Assembly: GCA_017993775.1 (NCBI GenBank)
Contig: JAGOMA010000001.1
Coordinates: forward strand, 186,001-250,000
Direction: 5' to 3'
DNA length: 64,000 bases
Source: Chloroflexota bacterium
GTDB taxonomy: Bacteria; Chloroflexota; Anaerolineae; Promineifilales; Promineifilaceae
Shown: in pieces, positions 16,992-25,892 of the stretch
How positions within the stretch are numbered: the first letter of the stretch is position 1
How the letters are laid out: every line of letters starts with the position of its first letter
Position numbers and translations under genes: made by a program
Notes under the pieces: model-generated
The model's database searches: none
Told to the model about the DNA's origin: nothing
The model's input: only the letters and a program-made list of their open reading frames with translations

Positions 16992-19226
16992 ATGTTTCAC
17001 CCGAATAAACGTTTTTACATAGTGACTGTACTTCTTTTCGTGTTCATCGTCGCTTTGGCTGCTTGTAGCCAGACACCCGTCGAGGTTACTCGCGTGGTGG
17101 AGGTCCCAGGAGCCGAAGTAGAGGTAACAAGAGAAGTTGAAGTACCAGTCGAGGTGACCCGTGTGGTCGAGGTTATGGTTGAGCCAGAAGTACCGGTTTC
17201 GGCCGTATCTGTTGTTCCGTTTGAAGAAAAATGGGTTGCGTCCGCTCATGCCGACGTTACCGCTGAAGCCTTCAACCACTGGAACGAAGATGATCCGAAA
17301 GAAGTCCCCGTCGCTTGTGCAAAATGCCACAGCACGCCAGGTTTCCAGGACTTCACCGGCGCTGATGGTTCTGCAGCTGGCGTTGTCGACGCGGCAGCCC
17401 CCATTGGCACAGTCATCGAATGCCAGGCTTGCCACAACGACATCGTCATCCATCTGGACACCGTGATCTTCCCCTCTGGGGCAGAGGTGAGCGGTCTGGG
17501 CGCGGAAGCGCGCTGCATGACCTGCCATCAGGGACGCGCCTCAACCGTTCAGGTTAATGAAGGCATTGTCAACGCCGGTCTGGATCCATTAGCCGATCTC
17601 GACACAGTCAGCCCGGATGTAGGTTTTACCAACATTCATTACTTCGCTGCTGCGGCCACCCAATATGGGACCATCGCCAAGGGCGGTTATGAATATGACG
17701 GCAAAGCTTATGACTCCAAATTCGACCATGTAGAAGGGTATAACACCTGCGCCAGCTGCCACGATCCGCACAGCCTGCAAGTGAAAGTAGACGAATGCCA
17801 GGCTTGCCATACCAACGTGGAAACCGTTGAGGATTTTGCCAATATCCGTATGGCTGGTTCTCTGGTTGACTACAATGGCAATGGCGACATGGAAGAAGGC
17901 ATCTACGCCGAAATCGAAGGCCTGCGCGATTCCTTATTCCAGGCAATGCAAGCCTACGCCACGGAAGTTGCCGGCGCTCCGATTGTTTATGACCAAGCCA
18001 GCTATCCTTATTTCTTCACGGATACGGATAACAGCGGCGCTTTCAATGAAGGTGACGAACGTTACGCTACCTGGACGCCCCGTCTGGCCAAAGCAGCTTA
18101 CAATTTCCAAGTTTCTCTGAAAGACCCCGGTCGTTACGCGCATGGCGGCAAATACATCATTCAACTGCTGTATGATTCCATGGAAGATGTGAATCAGGCT
18201 ATCGCTGCCCCCATCGACATGAGTGCGATGCACCGTATTGATTATGGTCACTTTGCCGGTTCCGAAGAAGCGTTCCGCCATTGGGACGAGGATGGCGCTG
18301 TGCCTGGTACTTGCAGCCGCTGCCATTCGGCTACTGGCCTGCCCCTGTTCCTGGAACAAGGCGTTACCATCAGCGAGCCGACAGCCAATGGCCTGAACTG
18401 CGCCACTTGCCATTCCGACCTGACGACCTTCGAACTGCGCTCTTCTGAAACGGTTAAATTCCCCAGCGGCGTAACGGTTAGCCTGGCTGCGGATGAGAAT
18501 GACGAAGCTGGTCTGAAGAGCAACCTGTGCATTAACTGCCATCAGGGACGTGAATCTACGGTTTCAGTGAATGCGGCTCTGAAAGATTTGGAGCCAAACA
18601 CGGTTTCTGACCAGATTCGTTTCCGTAACGTCCATTACTTCGCGGCCGCCGCCACCTTGTTTGGCACGGAAGTGCAGGGCGCGTATGAGTATGATGGACA
18701 GGAGTATCTGGGTCGTAACGAACATGTTGGCGCGTTTAACACTTGCGTGGAATGCCACAACGCTCATGCGTTGGAAGTTGAATACGTAGAATGCGCTGAA
18801 TGCCATGAAAACGTACAGACACCGGAAGACCTGAAGGCCATTCGCGTTTCCGAAATCGATTTTGACGGTGACGGCGATGTGACTGAAGGGATCTATGGTG
18901 AAATCACCACGGTCAACGAAGTGCTTTACGCTGCAATTCAGGCTTATGCCGTAAACACAGCTGGCGCAGCGATTGTGTATAACCCGAACAGCTACCCCTA
19001 TTTCTTTGCTGATGATAATGGCAATGGGACAGCGGATGAGGGTGAAGGCGCTTTCGCCAGTTGGACGCCTGAACTGCTGAAGGCAGCTTACAACTACCAA
19101 TATGGCCAGAAAGACCCGGGTGCATACGCCCATAACGGCAAGTATGTTCTCCAGTTCTTGATGGATTCCATCTCTGGTGTTGGCGGCAGCACCGACGGCA
19201 TGACACGGCCGTCTTTGACTGAGTAA
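16992..19226 (+). CDS. 10-heme cytochrome c lipoprotein made of two repeated modules
   Basis: A 744-residue lipoprotein. The lipobox is VALAACSQ, followed by a repeated EVTRVVEV/VEVPVEVTR stalk (residues about 30-70), as seen in many Chloroflexota surface lipoproteins. Two homologous modules of about 320 residues each have five heme sites: CAKCH, CQACH, CMTCH, CASCH, CQACH in the first and CSRCH, CATCH, CINCH, CVECH, CAECH in the second. Each module ends in a DYNGNGD or DFDGDGD acidic loop, probably binding Ca2+, and an SYPYFF segment. GAGGAGG is 7 bases before the ATG. It closes the cytochrome cluster and is followed by a terminator. The long stalk points to a surface terminal electron carrier. 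Confidence 0.92.
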   Translation: MFHPNKRFYIVTVLLFVFIVALAACSQTPVEVTRVVEVPGAEVEVTREVEVPVEVTRVVEVMVEPEVPVSAVSVVPFEEKWVASAHADVTAEAFNHWNEDDPKEVPVACAKCHSTPGFQDFTGADGSAAGVVDAAAPIGTVIECQACHNDIVIHLDTVIFPSGAEVSGLGAEARCMTCHQGRASTVQVNEGIVNAGLDPLADLDTVSPDVGFTNIHYFAAAATQYGTIAKGGYEYDGKAYDSKFDHVEGYNTCASCHDPHSLQVKVDECQACHTNVETVEDFANIRMAGSLVDYNGNGDMEEGIYAEIEGLRDSLFQAMQAYATEVAGAPIVYDQASYPYFFTDTDNSGAFNEGDERYATWTPRLAKAAYNFQVSLKDPGRYAHGGKYIIQLLYDSMEDVNQAIAAPIDMSAMHRIDYGHFAGSEEAFRHWDEDGAVPGTCSRCHSATGLPLFLEQGVTISEPTANGLNCATCHSDLTTFELRSSETVKFPSGVTVSLAADENDEAGLKSNLCINCHQGRESTVSVNAALKDLEPNTVSDQIRFRNVHYFAAAATLFGTEVQGAYEYDGQEYLGRNEHVGAFNTCVECHNAHALEVEYVECAECHENVQTPEDLKAIRVSEIDFDGDGDVTEGIYGEITTVNEVLYAAIQAYAVNTAGAAIVYNPNSYPYFFADDNGNGTADEGEGAFASWTPELLKAAYNYQYGQKDPGAYAHNGKYVLQFLMDSISGVGGSTDGMTRPSLTE

Positions 19227-19268
19227 GTCTCAATCGTCGTTGTTAAAACGACCTAAGTGTTAATGAAG

Positions 19269-19301
19269 AGGCCGGGTATCCGCATATACCCGGCCTTTTT
19301 A
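19269..19301 (+). terminator. Rho-independent terminator at the end of the cytochrome cluster
   Basis: GGCCGGGTAT and ATACCCGGCC pair over 10 bp around CCGCAT, followed by T5. It lies between the converging 10-heme cytochrome and serA genes. Confidence 0.9.
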
Positions 19302-19305
19302 TTTG

Positions 19306-20892
19306 TTAGATGGTGACGAGATGGAGTTTGGTAACGGCCGTTATCTCTCCCAGTGCATGGAGCGCCGCCGCTGTGGGTTCACTATCCAGATTGATAAACG
19401 ACAGCGCGCGCCCGCCTGGCTCGTTGCGACCCATGCGCCATTCGCCGATATTCACCTTGTAAGCCGCCAAAATCGTGCCAATCTGCCCGATGACGCCGGG
19501 AACATCCTCGTTCTGCAAGATAAGCAGCACACCTTCTGGACGGGCTTCTACCCGGTATTGATCGAGCTGCACAATGCGCGGCTCTGCGCCGCCAAACAAG
19601 ACGCCAGCCAACATGCGCTCACCGCCGTCCCATTTCACCCGGCAGGAGACCAGATTGGGGTAATCCAGACCATTGATGCCTTTGGCTTGCGTAATGGAGA
19701 TACCCGCTTGCTCGGCTAAAACCGGTGCATTGATGGAGTTGAGCGGGCCATCGTAACTGACACTGAGAATACCTTTGAGCAGCGCGGCCGCGATGGCTTT
19801 GACCTGATTTTCTACCATTTCTCCAGAGGCTTGCACTTCCACGCGGCGAATGGGGCCATCGGCCAGACTGACCTGGAGTTTGCCTAACTTTTCTGCCAGG
19901 CGCATATACGGCCGTATCGCCTGATATTCGCCCGGCCCCACCGTAAATGGCATATTCACCGCATCACGGAAATCGGTTCCTCGCAGGGCATCCAACACCT
20001 GCGACACGATTTGCGTCGCCACTTCTTTTTGCGCCTCATGTGTACTGGCTCCCAGGTGCGGGGTGTGCAGCACATTCGGCAAACCGATTAGCGGATTATC
20101 CAGGGGCGGTTCGGCGCTGTACACATCCACAGCCGCCGCCTTCACCTTACCGCTCCTCAGCGCTGCCGCCAGGGCGGCCTCGTCAATAAGTTTACCCCGC
20201 GCCCCATTGACAATGATGACCCCATCCTTCATCTGGGCAATCGCCGCAGCGTTGATGATCTTTTCGGTATCTGGCGTGTAGGACGTGTGTAGACTCAAAT
20301 AATCCACCTGAGGCAGCAGATCATCCAGGTCTAGCAGGGTCACGCCCAATTCACGGCCCACCGCTTCCGAAACAAACGGATCGTAGGCCACCACTTCCAT
20401 GCCAAAGGCTTGCGCGCGCGCCGCTACCAGTCGGCCAATTCGGCCAAAGCCGATGAGTCCCAGCACTTTGCCATATAACTCGCGGCCCATAAAACGCGAG
20501 CGTTCCCATTCGCCGGCCGCCAGAGCAATATGCGCCGGCACGGTATACCGGCTGACGGCCAGCATCAGGCCCATTGCCTGTTCGGCGGTGGCGATGTTGT
20601 TGGCTGTGGGCGTATTGATGACGATGATGCCTCGCCTGGAGGCTGCGGGCACGTCGATGTTGTCGATGCCGACGCCGGCCCGACCGACCACGCGCAGGTG
20701 TGTGCCTGCGGCCAGAACGTCTTCGTCAACGGCCGTGCCGCTCCGCACAATCAACGCCTCATAACCGGGAATCAGCTGCAAAAATTCCGACTTGCTCATC
20801 GTCGATTTAAGATCGTACTGCACATCCACAGCCTGATCGAGCAGTTCTAACCCGGCCCCGCCCAATTTATCTGAAACAAGAATCCGAAACAT
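19306..20892 (-). CDS. serA: D-3-phosphoglycerate dehydrogenase
   Basis: A 528-residue long-type phosphoglycerate dehydrogenase, which oxidises 3-phosphoglycerate to 3-phosphohydroxypyruvate in serine synthesis. It has the N-terminal substrate domain, the NAD-binding GLIGFGRIGR motif near residue 146, the catalytic NGARGKLIDE arginine region near 232, the HTPHLGAST histidine near 283, an intervening ASB domain and a C-terminal ACT domain (residues about 455-528, QNEDVPGVIGQIG). The start MFRILVSDKL is chosen over an upstream in-frame ATG because it matches the family. Genes for the other two steps lie directly upstream. Confidence 0.97.
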   Translation of the reverse strand: MFRILVSDKLGGAGLELLDQAVDVQYDLKSTMSKSEFLQLIPGYEALIVRSGTAVDEDVLAAGTHLRVVGRAGVGIDNIDVPAASRRGIIVINTPTANNIATAEQAMGLMLAVSRYTVPAHIALAAGEWERSRFMGRELYGKVLGLIGFGRIGRLVAARAQAFGMEVVAYDPFVSEAVGRELGVTLLDLDDLLPQVDYLSLHTSYTPDTEKIINAAAIAQMKDGVIIVNGARGKLIDEAALAAALRSGKVKAAAVDVYSAEPPLDNPLIGLPNVLHTPHLGASTHEAQKEVATQIVSQVLDALRGTDFRDAVNMPFTVGPGEYQAIRPYMRLAEKLGKLQVSLADGPIRRVEVQASGEMVENQVKAIAAALLKGILSVSYDGPLNSINAPVLAEQAGISITQAKGINGLDYPNLVSCRVKWDGGERMLAGVLFGGAEPRIVQLDQYRVEARPEGVLLILQNEDVPGVIGQIGTILAAYKVNIGEWRMGRNEPGGRALSFINLDSEPTAAALHALGEITAVTKLHLVTI

Positions 20893-20908
20893 AGCTACAT
20901 ACAAAAAT

Positions 20909-20949
20909 GATGCGTGATGCGTGACCAGAATCATCACGCATCACGCATC
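20909..20949. repeat. Dispersed palindromic element, family 2 (TGATGCGTGA words)
   Basis: GATGCGTGATGCGTGA (20909-20924) and its complement (20934-20949) form 16-bp arms around a 9-base loop. It lies just upstream of the serA start codon, so transcripts from the upstream genes would carry it in the serA leader. Confidence 0.85.
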
Positions 20950-20998
20950 GCAAACTTACAATTCGCCTGATTTTCTTACCAATTCAATCGCGCCGCGC

Positions 20999-22081
20999 CT
21001 AGGCAGCCAGATATTCGTCCATCGCCACGAACAATTCTTCCATGTCGCTCATCTGCAAATCGCCCATGTGGGCAATGCGGAAGGTCACATTTTTGAGCTT
21101 GGAGCCATATCCGTTGGACATGATCATCCCGCGTTCGCGCAAGAACTTGTTCATGCCGGATATGTCGATGTTGAGGTTGTTGCTGAAGCAGGTCACAGTC
21201 GGCGATTCGTAGCCGGCGGCGGCAAAAATTTCGATGCCGTGGCCTTTGCCCCAGGCAATCGTGCGGTCGCGCATGGCCAGATGGCGAGCAAAACGGTTTT
21301 GCAACCCTTCGGCCAGAATATCGTCTAATTGTTTGTCCAGGGCAAACATCAGCGAAACTACGGTGGTGGAAGGCGTCTGGTCTTTCACCAGATATTTTTC
21401 CAGGGTGAGAAAATCGAAGTACCAGCCGCGATCCGGAATGGTTTTGGCTTTTTCCATCGCCCGGTCAGACACGGCCGCAAAGGCCAGACCCGGCGGTAGC
21501 GCAAACGCTTTTTGGGTCGAGGTGAGCAGCACATCCAGATCCCATTCGTCGAAGCGGATATCCGCGCCGGCCAGGCTGCTGACGGCGTCTACCAAGATCA
21601 TGATCTGGTCGCCATTGGGGCTTTGGCGGATGGCTTGGGCTAACTCCGGAATGGGGTTGGTGACGCCAGTGGAGGTTTCGTTGTGCGTCAGGCAGACGGC
21701 GTCGAATTCGCCAGAGGCGAGACGCTCGGCTACCTGTTCGGGCAGAATGGGCTGGCCCCACTCCACTTCTAGCACTTCGTTGGCCTTGGCGTTGCCGACG
21801 ACAATTTCGTGCCAGCGCTGGCTGAATGCGCCATTGACGCAGTTCAAAACCTTTTTGTCTACGCAGTTACGAATGGCGGCTTCCATGAGGCCTGAACCGG
21901 TGGAGGCGCTGATGAGGACGCGCTGTTCTGTTTGGAAAACCTGGCGCAGTTTGGGGCGAATCCGGCTGATCAGTTCTGTGCATTCGGGCATACGATGCCC
22001 CAGCATCCAGGCTGCCTGGGCATCCAGAATTTCCGGGCGGACTTCAGTCGGGCCGGGGATAAAAAGTTTGATATGTGGCAT
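20999..22081 (-). CDS. Class V aminotransferase (serine-pyruvate/phosphoserine type)
   Basis: A 360-residue PLP enzyme of the alanine-glyoxylate/serine-pyruvate aminotransferase branch of class V. The start has the family FIPGPTEVRPE segment and the cofactor lysine is in STQKAFALPPG near residue 190. Set between serB and serA it very probably acts as the phosphoserine aminotransferase (SerC step). In several lineages that lack classical SerC this branch performs that reaction. The ATG at 22081 has GAGG 9 bases upstream and overlaps the serB end by 38 bp; an upstream ATG at 22117 is less likely. Confidence 0.9.
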   Translation of the reverse strand: MPHIKLFIPGPTEVRPEILDAQAAWMLGHRMPECTELISRIRPKLRQVFQTEQRVLISASTGSGLMEAAIRNCVDKKVLNCVNGAFSQRWHEIVVGNAKANEVLEVEWGQPILPEQVAERLASGEFDAVCLTHNETSTGVTNPIPELAQAIRQSPNGDQIMILVDAVSSLAGADIRFDEWDLDVLLTSTQKAFALPPGLAFAAVSDRAMEKAKTIPDRGWYFDFLTLEKYLVKDQTPSTTVVSLMFALDKQLDDILAEGLQNRFARHLAMRDRTIAWGKGHGIEIFAAAGYESPTVTCFSNNLNIDISGMNKFLRERGMIMSNGYGSKLKNVTFRIAHMGDLQMSDMEELFVAMDEYLAA

Positions 22082-22907
22082 TGACTGCCTCGGTGAATTT
22101 TGATTTGAGTCGTTCATCGTTAAATGTTAATGCTCCTGTTTGAATTAGGTCTAAACCTTTCTGAAATACGGAAAAATGGGGAGTGTCTTGTAGTTGGCTG
22201 ATGGCGGCGGGGCCGGCGGCAACGGCCGTTAACGGGGCCAGACTCGTTGTGTGCAGGTAAACCGGGGATTGGGTCAACACGCGCTGCCGTTCGATAATGC
22301 CGCCATACCCCACAAACAAATCCACGGCCTTGCTGGCCAGCAAATCGCTGTTCCCATCGCCTATCAGCAGCGAACGGCCGCGCTGGCCGGCTAAAAGCTC
22401 GCGCACAATTTGCGCCTTGCCATCGCTGATGGTGAGAGCGCCTTCCTCATAGGTGAGGTACTGCACTTCGCCTTCGGTGTATGGCTGGTTTTGCTCCCAC
22501 CATTGGCCGGAAAGCTGGTTGTAGGCTACGCCCACGGCGCGGATATTTTCTTTGGGCACGCCTAGAAAGATGCCAAATTCTTCTACTGGCTCGGCCAGAC
22601 CGCCGCTGATGATGTAGACTTTGTGACCGAGGTGCTGCAAAGCGGCAATGACGGCCGCAGCATCTTCGACGACGTTGCGTTTATACGCCTGCCGAATGCT
22701 GCGAATTTGTTCCCGGGTGGGTTTTACTGCCCGGAGACGCTTGCCATACACCTCTTCCAGGTCCAGTTCGCCATCCATGGCCGCACGCGTCAGCACTTCG
22801 ACGCGCCATTTTTTACCGGCGTGATCGGCTAAGACGTCGATGCCTTCGATGGTCGTTAGGGTTGAATCGCAGTCAAAAAAGACATGCTCATAATGAGGCC
22901 AGCGCAT
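22044..22907 (-). CDS. serB: Phosphoserine phosphatase-like HAD hydrolase
   Basis: A 287-residue haloacid dehalogenase-type phosphatase. Motif I is FDCDSTLT near residue 11 (nucleophile Asp plus the Asp two on), motif II is IISGG near 99, and motif III/IV is KAQIVREL with GDGNSDL near 180. The DxDST form and a helical cap are typical of phosphoserine phosphatases. It is first in a minus-strand operon with the aminotransferase and serA, which gives a complete phosphorylated route to serine. The C-terminus runs about 60 residues past a usual SerB and has an ALTFNDERLKSKFTEAVN tail. Confidence 0.9.
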   Translation of the reverse strand: MRWPHYEHVFFDCDSTLTTIEGIDVLADHAGKKWRVEVLTRAAMDGELDLEEVYGKRLRAVKPTREQIRSIRQAYKRNVVEDAAAVIAALQHLGHKVYIISGGLAEPVEEFGIFLGVPKENIRAVGVAYNQLSGQWWEQNQPYTEGEVQYLTYEEGALTISDGKAQIVRELLAGQRGRSLLIGDGNSDLLASKAVDLFVGYGGIIERQRVLTQSPVYLHTTSLAPLTAVAAGPAAISQLQDTPHFSVFQKGLDLIQTGALTFNDERLKSKFTEAVNATYQTFYPRPD

Positions 22908-23011
22908 AAGTCCCTGTCACTCAGAGATACACGTTTATTTGTGCCTATTCGCACAATGATCTCGAAATAAGTGTATCAAACAGCCGCCTAGTTGCGTAGG
23001 GTGAAAAATGC

Positions 23012-23851
23012 TTATTTGTGAATTAGCGGATTTGTACACTGTGTCATAATGTCGGTGATGGGTGCGTGGACACGGCCGTTACTCCCCAAACACTTCATGC
23101 CATTGTTGTCCCACACCAGCGGTTGCCCCACCATATTGGTCAATTGGCCGCCAGACTCTGCCAGCAGCAGGGTGGCAGCCGCGATGTCCCAGGGTTTGAT
23201 GGTGAAGTTGAAATAGGCATCCAAGCGACCGGCGGCTATCCAGGACAGCGCCAGCGTGGCGCTGCCTACGGCGCGAATGTTGAACACTTTGTGGGCTAGA
23301 TTGGCGATGCAGTTTAAGCCTTCCTCGCGCAGGGCGGGGACGTGGCTCCAATCGTGGGTCAGAAGAACCTGCCCTAAATCCTCGTTGGCGCTGACGTGTA
23401 ACGGCCGTTCCACGCCATCACTGCTTCTTACCGTCGCGCCTTGCCCGCGCTGCCCGCTAAACAGCTCCTCGCGCAGGGGATCATAGACCGCGCCGGCTAA
23501 AATTTGCGGACGGCCGTCTGGCGCAAACTGCACCGCCGCCACCGACACGCAAAAAATGGGCAGCCCCCGGCTAAAATTGATCGTCCCATCCAGCGGATCG
23601 ATCACCCAGATGATTGGCCCGCTGGTGGGCAGGTGGGTGTCTTCCTCTTCGGTGAGGAAGCCATGATCGGGCCAGCGGCGGCGAATGGTATCGGTGATGG
23701 CGGCTTGGGCGGCAAAATCGGTGTCTGTGACGACATCGCGAAAGCCTTTGCTGCTGACCTGTCTGGGTTGGTAGAAGTTATGGCGGATGATGGCGCCGGC
23801 GGAAACGGCCGTTTCCTGAGCCATCGCCAAAAGTTCATGATTGTGTGGCAT
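23012..23851 (-). CDS. Inositol monophosphatase family protein
   Basis: A 279-residue Mg2+-dependent phosphatase of the SuhB/inositol-1-phosphatase family. The metal sites are all present: EEED near residue 70, IDPLDGTINF near 84-93 and WDIAAATLLLAESGG near 220. Family members act on inositol phosphates, histidinol phosphate, fructose bisphosphate or PAP, and the substrate here is not decided by sequence. The ATG at 23851 is preferred over an adjacent TTG. It lies 104 bp upstream of serB in the same direction and could share its transcript. Confidence 0.92.
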   Translation of the reverse strand: MPHNHELLAMAQETAVSAGAIIRHNFYQPRQVSSKGFRDVVTDTDFAAQAAITDTIRRRWPDHGFLTEEEDTHLPTSGPIIWVIDPLDGTINFSRGLPIFCVSVAAVQFAPDGRPQILAGAVYDPLREELFSGQRGQGATVRSSDGVERPLHVSANEDLGQVLLTHDWSHVPALREEGLNCIANLAHKVFNIRAVGSATLALSWIAAGRLDAYFNFTIKPWDIAAATLLLAESGGQLTNMVGQPLVWDNNGMKCLGSNGRVHAPITDIMTQCTNPLIHK

Positions 23852-23889
23852 CAAAGCATCATTTCCCCGTAACGATGCAGGTGTTGGGT

Positions 23890-23963
23890 TTTACCAAGAG
23901 ACCCTGAGGGTTTGAACGAACGCAAAGTTGAATCTCTCGAGATCAAGCCCTTAGGGTCTGCAT
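23890..23963. repeat. Dispersed palindromic element, family 1
   Basis: Left arm AAGAGACCCTGAGGGTTTGA and right arm AAGCCCTTAGGGTCTGCAT match the ends of the family-1 elements at 6574, 36396 and 52274, with the same CTCTCGAGATC-type spacer. It is the most diverged of the long copies. Confidence 0.7.
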
Positions 23964-23993
23964 CGGTACATTTCCTCTAAACCTACAAAATAA

Positions 23994-24027
23994 ACAGCCC
24001 CAAGGACGATTCCTTGGGGCTGTTTTG
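23994..24027 (-). terminator. Bidirectional terminator after the ABC transporter operon
   Basis: ACAGCCCCAAGG and CCTTGGGGCTGT form a perfect 12-bp stem around a 6-base loop. T-rich sequence follows on both strands. It is 75 bp after the stop of the solute-binding protein gene. Confidence 0.85.
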
Positions 24028-24101
24028 TTATTAAATCTTACTTCTTCAGGTCAAGAAGCCTGTTCCCAGACGCCTGGAAACAAACTGCTTTCACCAAACA
24101 A

Positions 24102-25691
24102 TTACGGCTGAATCTCAGACATCAACTCGGCCTGGGCGGCGTTGGCGGTTTCGGTCAACGTCGTCAGAATGGCGGTGATGTCTTCAATGGTCGCGCCGGC
24201 GGGCAGCTGCATGATTTCATTGAAAGCTGCCTGAGCGCCATCGCGAGTTGTCTGGTAAGAGATCAGCTGTGGTTCGTAGTAAGAGAACGGCAGCATATCC
24301 ACGGCCTGCGCCCATTGCGGATTCTCGGTGAAGTAATCGCCCAAGAAGTCCCGTGTGCTGGCGCGGGTCGGGAAGTAACCGCTGATCACGTCCCACTCCG
24401 CCTGAACTTCCGGCGTGGTGAACCATTTGATGAAGATCCAGGCCGCCAATTGTTCTTCCGGCGTGGTGTTGGTGACCATGATGTCGCCACCATAGATGTT
24501 CTGGACCGGGTCATCGGTGGTGTGCGGAATCGCTGCCACACCCCAAACGTCTGGGTCTGTGCCATTTTCTTCAGCTACTGTGGCTACATCACCGGCGTAA
24601 AAAGGAATACCGGAGCTGGAACCCTGAGCGAACATCGCGCGGCGCGCGGCGAATTCCGGATTCGGGAAGCCTTCGGTGAAGAAGTAGGCGCAGCCATCAT
24701 CGTACAGGCCTTTCAGGAAGGCCATAGACTCAACAGTCGCTTGACCGTCATACACGTAACCCAAACCGTCTTCAGTCAGTACATCACCGCCGAAAGCGAA
24801 GGTCCAGGCCGCCACGGCCGAAGCATCGTCGCGCAGGATGTAACCACCGGTGCCGTCGCCATTGGCGTCAGCCGCAGCGCAAGCCATTGCACGGAAATCG
24901 TCTGGGGTGGTTGGCGGGCCATCGAAGCCTAATTCTTCCAGCCAGGTTTGGTTGTAGAACAGCACTTCCATGGAACGGTTGGGCGGGAAGCCTAAACGTT
25001 GGTTGTCGAAAGCGGGGTGGATGCTTTGGTTGAAGAAGCTGGGATAGAAATCAGCCACATCTTCAGCGCCCAGACCCCAGGTGGTGTCATCGACGTAGGG
25101 ATTCAAGTCGGCCAGGGAGTCGTTTAACTGGTAGAAAGCCTGGTCGTTCTGGTAACCGACGACCAACGCGGCCGGCAGTTCACCGGCGGCGATGCTGGCG
25201 TTTACCTGATTGCGGATGTCGTTGTAGCTGCCCTGGTTTTGGGCTTCTACGGTGATACCGCAGGCATTGCTTTGGTTGAATTGGTCAATGAGGGGCAGCA
25301 GTTGTTCTTCACGGGAGCCGCTGTGGTTGTGCCACCAGACAATGCTCTGGCCGGAAGGATCGACGCCGGCAAACGGACCATCGGTTGCTACGGTGCATTC
25401 TTCCAGCCCGTTCATGGTGCTGTTCATCATCACGGGTTCTTCGGTCGGAACGGCCGTGGGTTCTTCGGTCGCAACTTCGGCTGGCGCTTCGGTTGCGGGA
25501 ACTTCGGTCGGAACGGCCGTCGGTTCTTCCATCGGCGCTTCGGTGGGTTCAGCGGCTGTTTCTTCAACGGGGGCTGAGGTGGGCGCTGCTGTTGGTTCGG
25601 GGGTCGCGCCGCCGCCACAAGCCACGAGGGCCAGGGCGAAGATTACGGCCGTAAAGAGCAGCAGAAACAATTTTGCATTTTTGGTTTTCAT
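24102..25691 (-). CDS. ABC transporter solute-binding lipoprotein (family 1)
   Basis: A 529-residue lipoprotein (lipobox ALVACGG near residue 24). A low-complexity linker of Pro, Thr, Ala and Glu runs to about residue 95, then a family-1 extracellular solute-binding domain ([23 protein letters not shown], then [12 protein letters not shown]-like and later [14 protein letters not shown]). This class binds sugars, oligosaccharides or glycerol phosphates. The start is set at the signal peptide, with GGAGGAG 11 bases upstream. Two permease genes are directly upstream in the same direction. No ATPase gene is near, so a shared MsmX-type ATPase elsewhere is likely. Confidence 0.93.
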   Translation of the reverse strand: MKTKNAKLFLLLFTAVIFALALVACGGGATPEPTAAPTSAPVEETAAEPTEAPMEEPTAVPTEVPATEAPAEVATEEPTAVPTEEPVMMNSTMNGLEECTVATDGPFAGVDPSGQSIVWWHNHSGSREEQLLPLIDQFNQSNACGITVEAQNQGSYNDIRNQVNASIAAGELPAALVVGYQNDQAFYQLNDSLADLNPYVDDTTWGLGAEDVADFYPSFFNQSIHPAFDNQRLGFPPNRSMEVLFYNQTWLEELGFDGPPTTPDDFRAMACAAADANGDGTGGYILRDDASAVAAWTFAFGGDVLTEDGLGYVYDGQATVESMAFLKGLYDDGCAYFFTEGFPNPEFAARRAMFAQGSSSGIPFYAGDVATVAEENGTDPDVWGVAAIPHTTDDPVQNIYGGDIMVTNTTPEEQLAAWIFIKWFTTPEVQAEWDVISGYFPTRASTRDFLGDYFTENPQWAQAVDMLPFSYYEPQLISYQTTRDGAQAAFNEIMQLPAGATIEDITAILTTLTETANAAQAELMSEIQP

Positions 25692-25892
25692 TATCAAAAG
25701 TCTCCTCCAGAAAGTATTGAAATAAAATTTTTTAGACGTCACCCACATCATTGAAGGATTCGTCTTGGAAAGCAAAGTGTCAAATCAATTTGGTTGGGGC
25801 CAGCAGCTAAAAAAGCCGTGGCAGCGGCATCACCTCCTTGAAGTTGGTGGCAAATCCAGGTTGGAACGGCCGTTCGTCCCTGGTTCGTTCGT

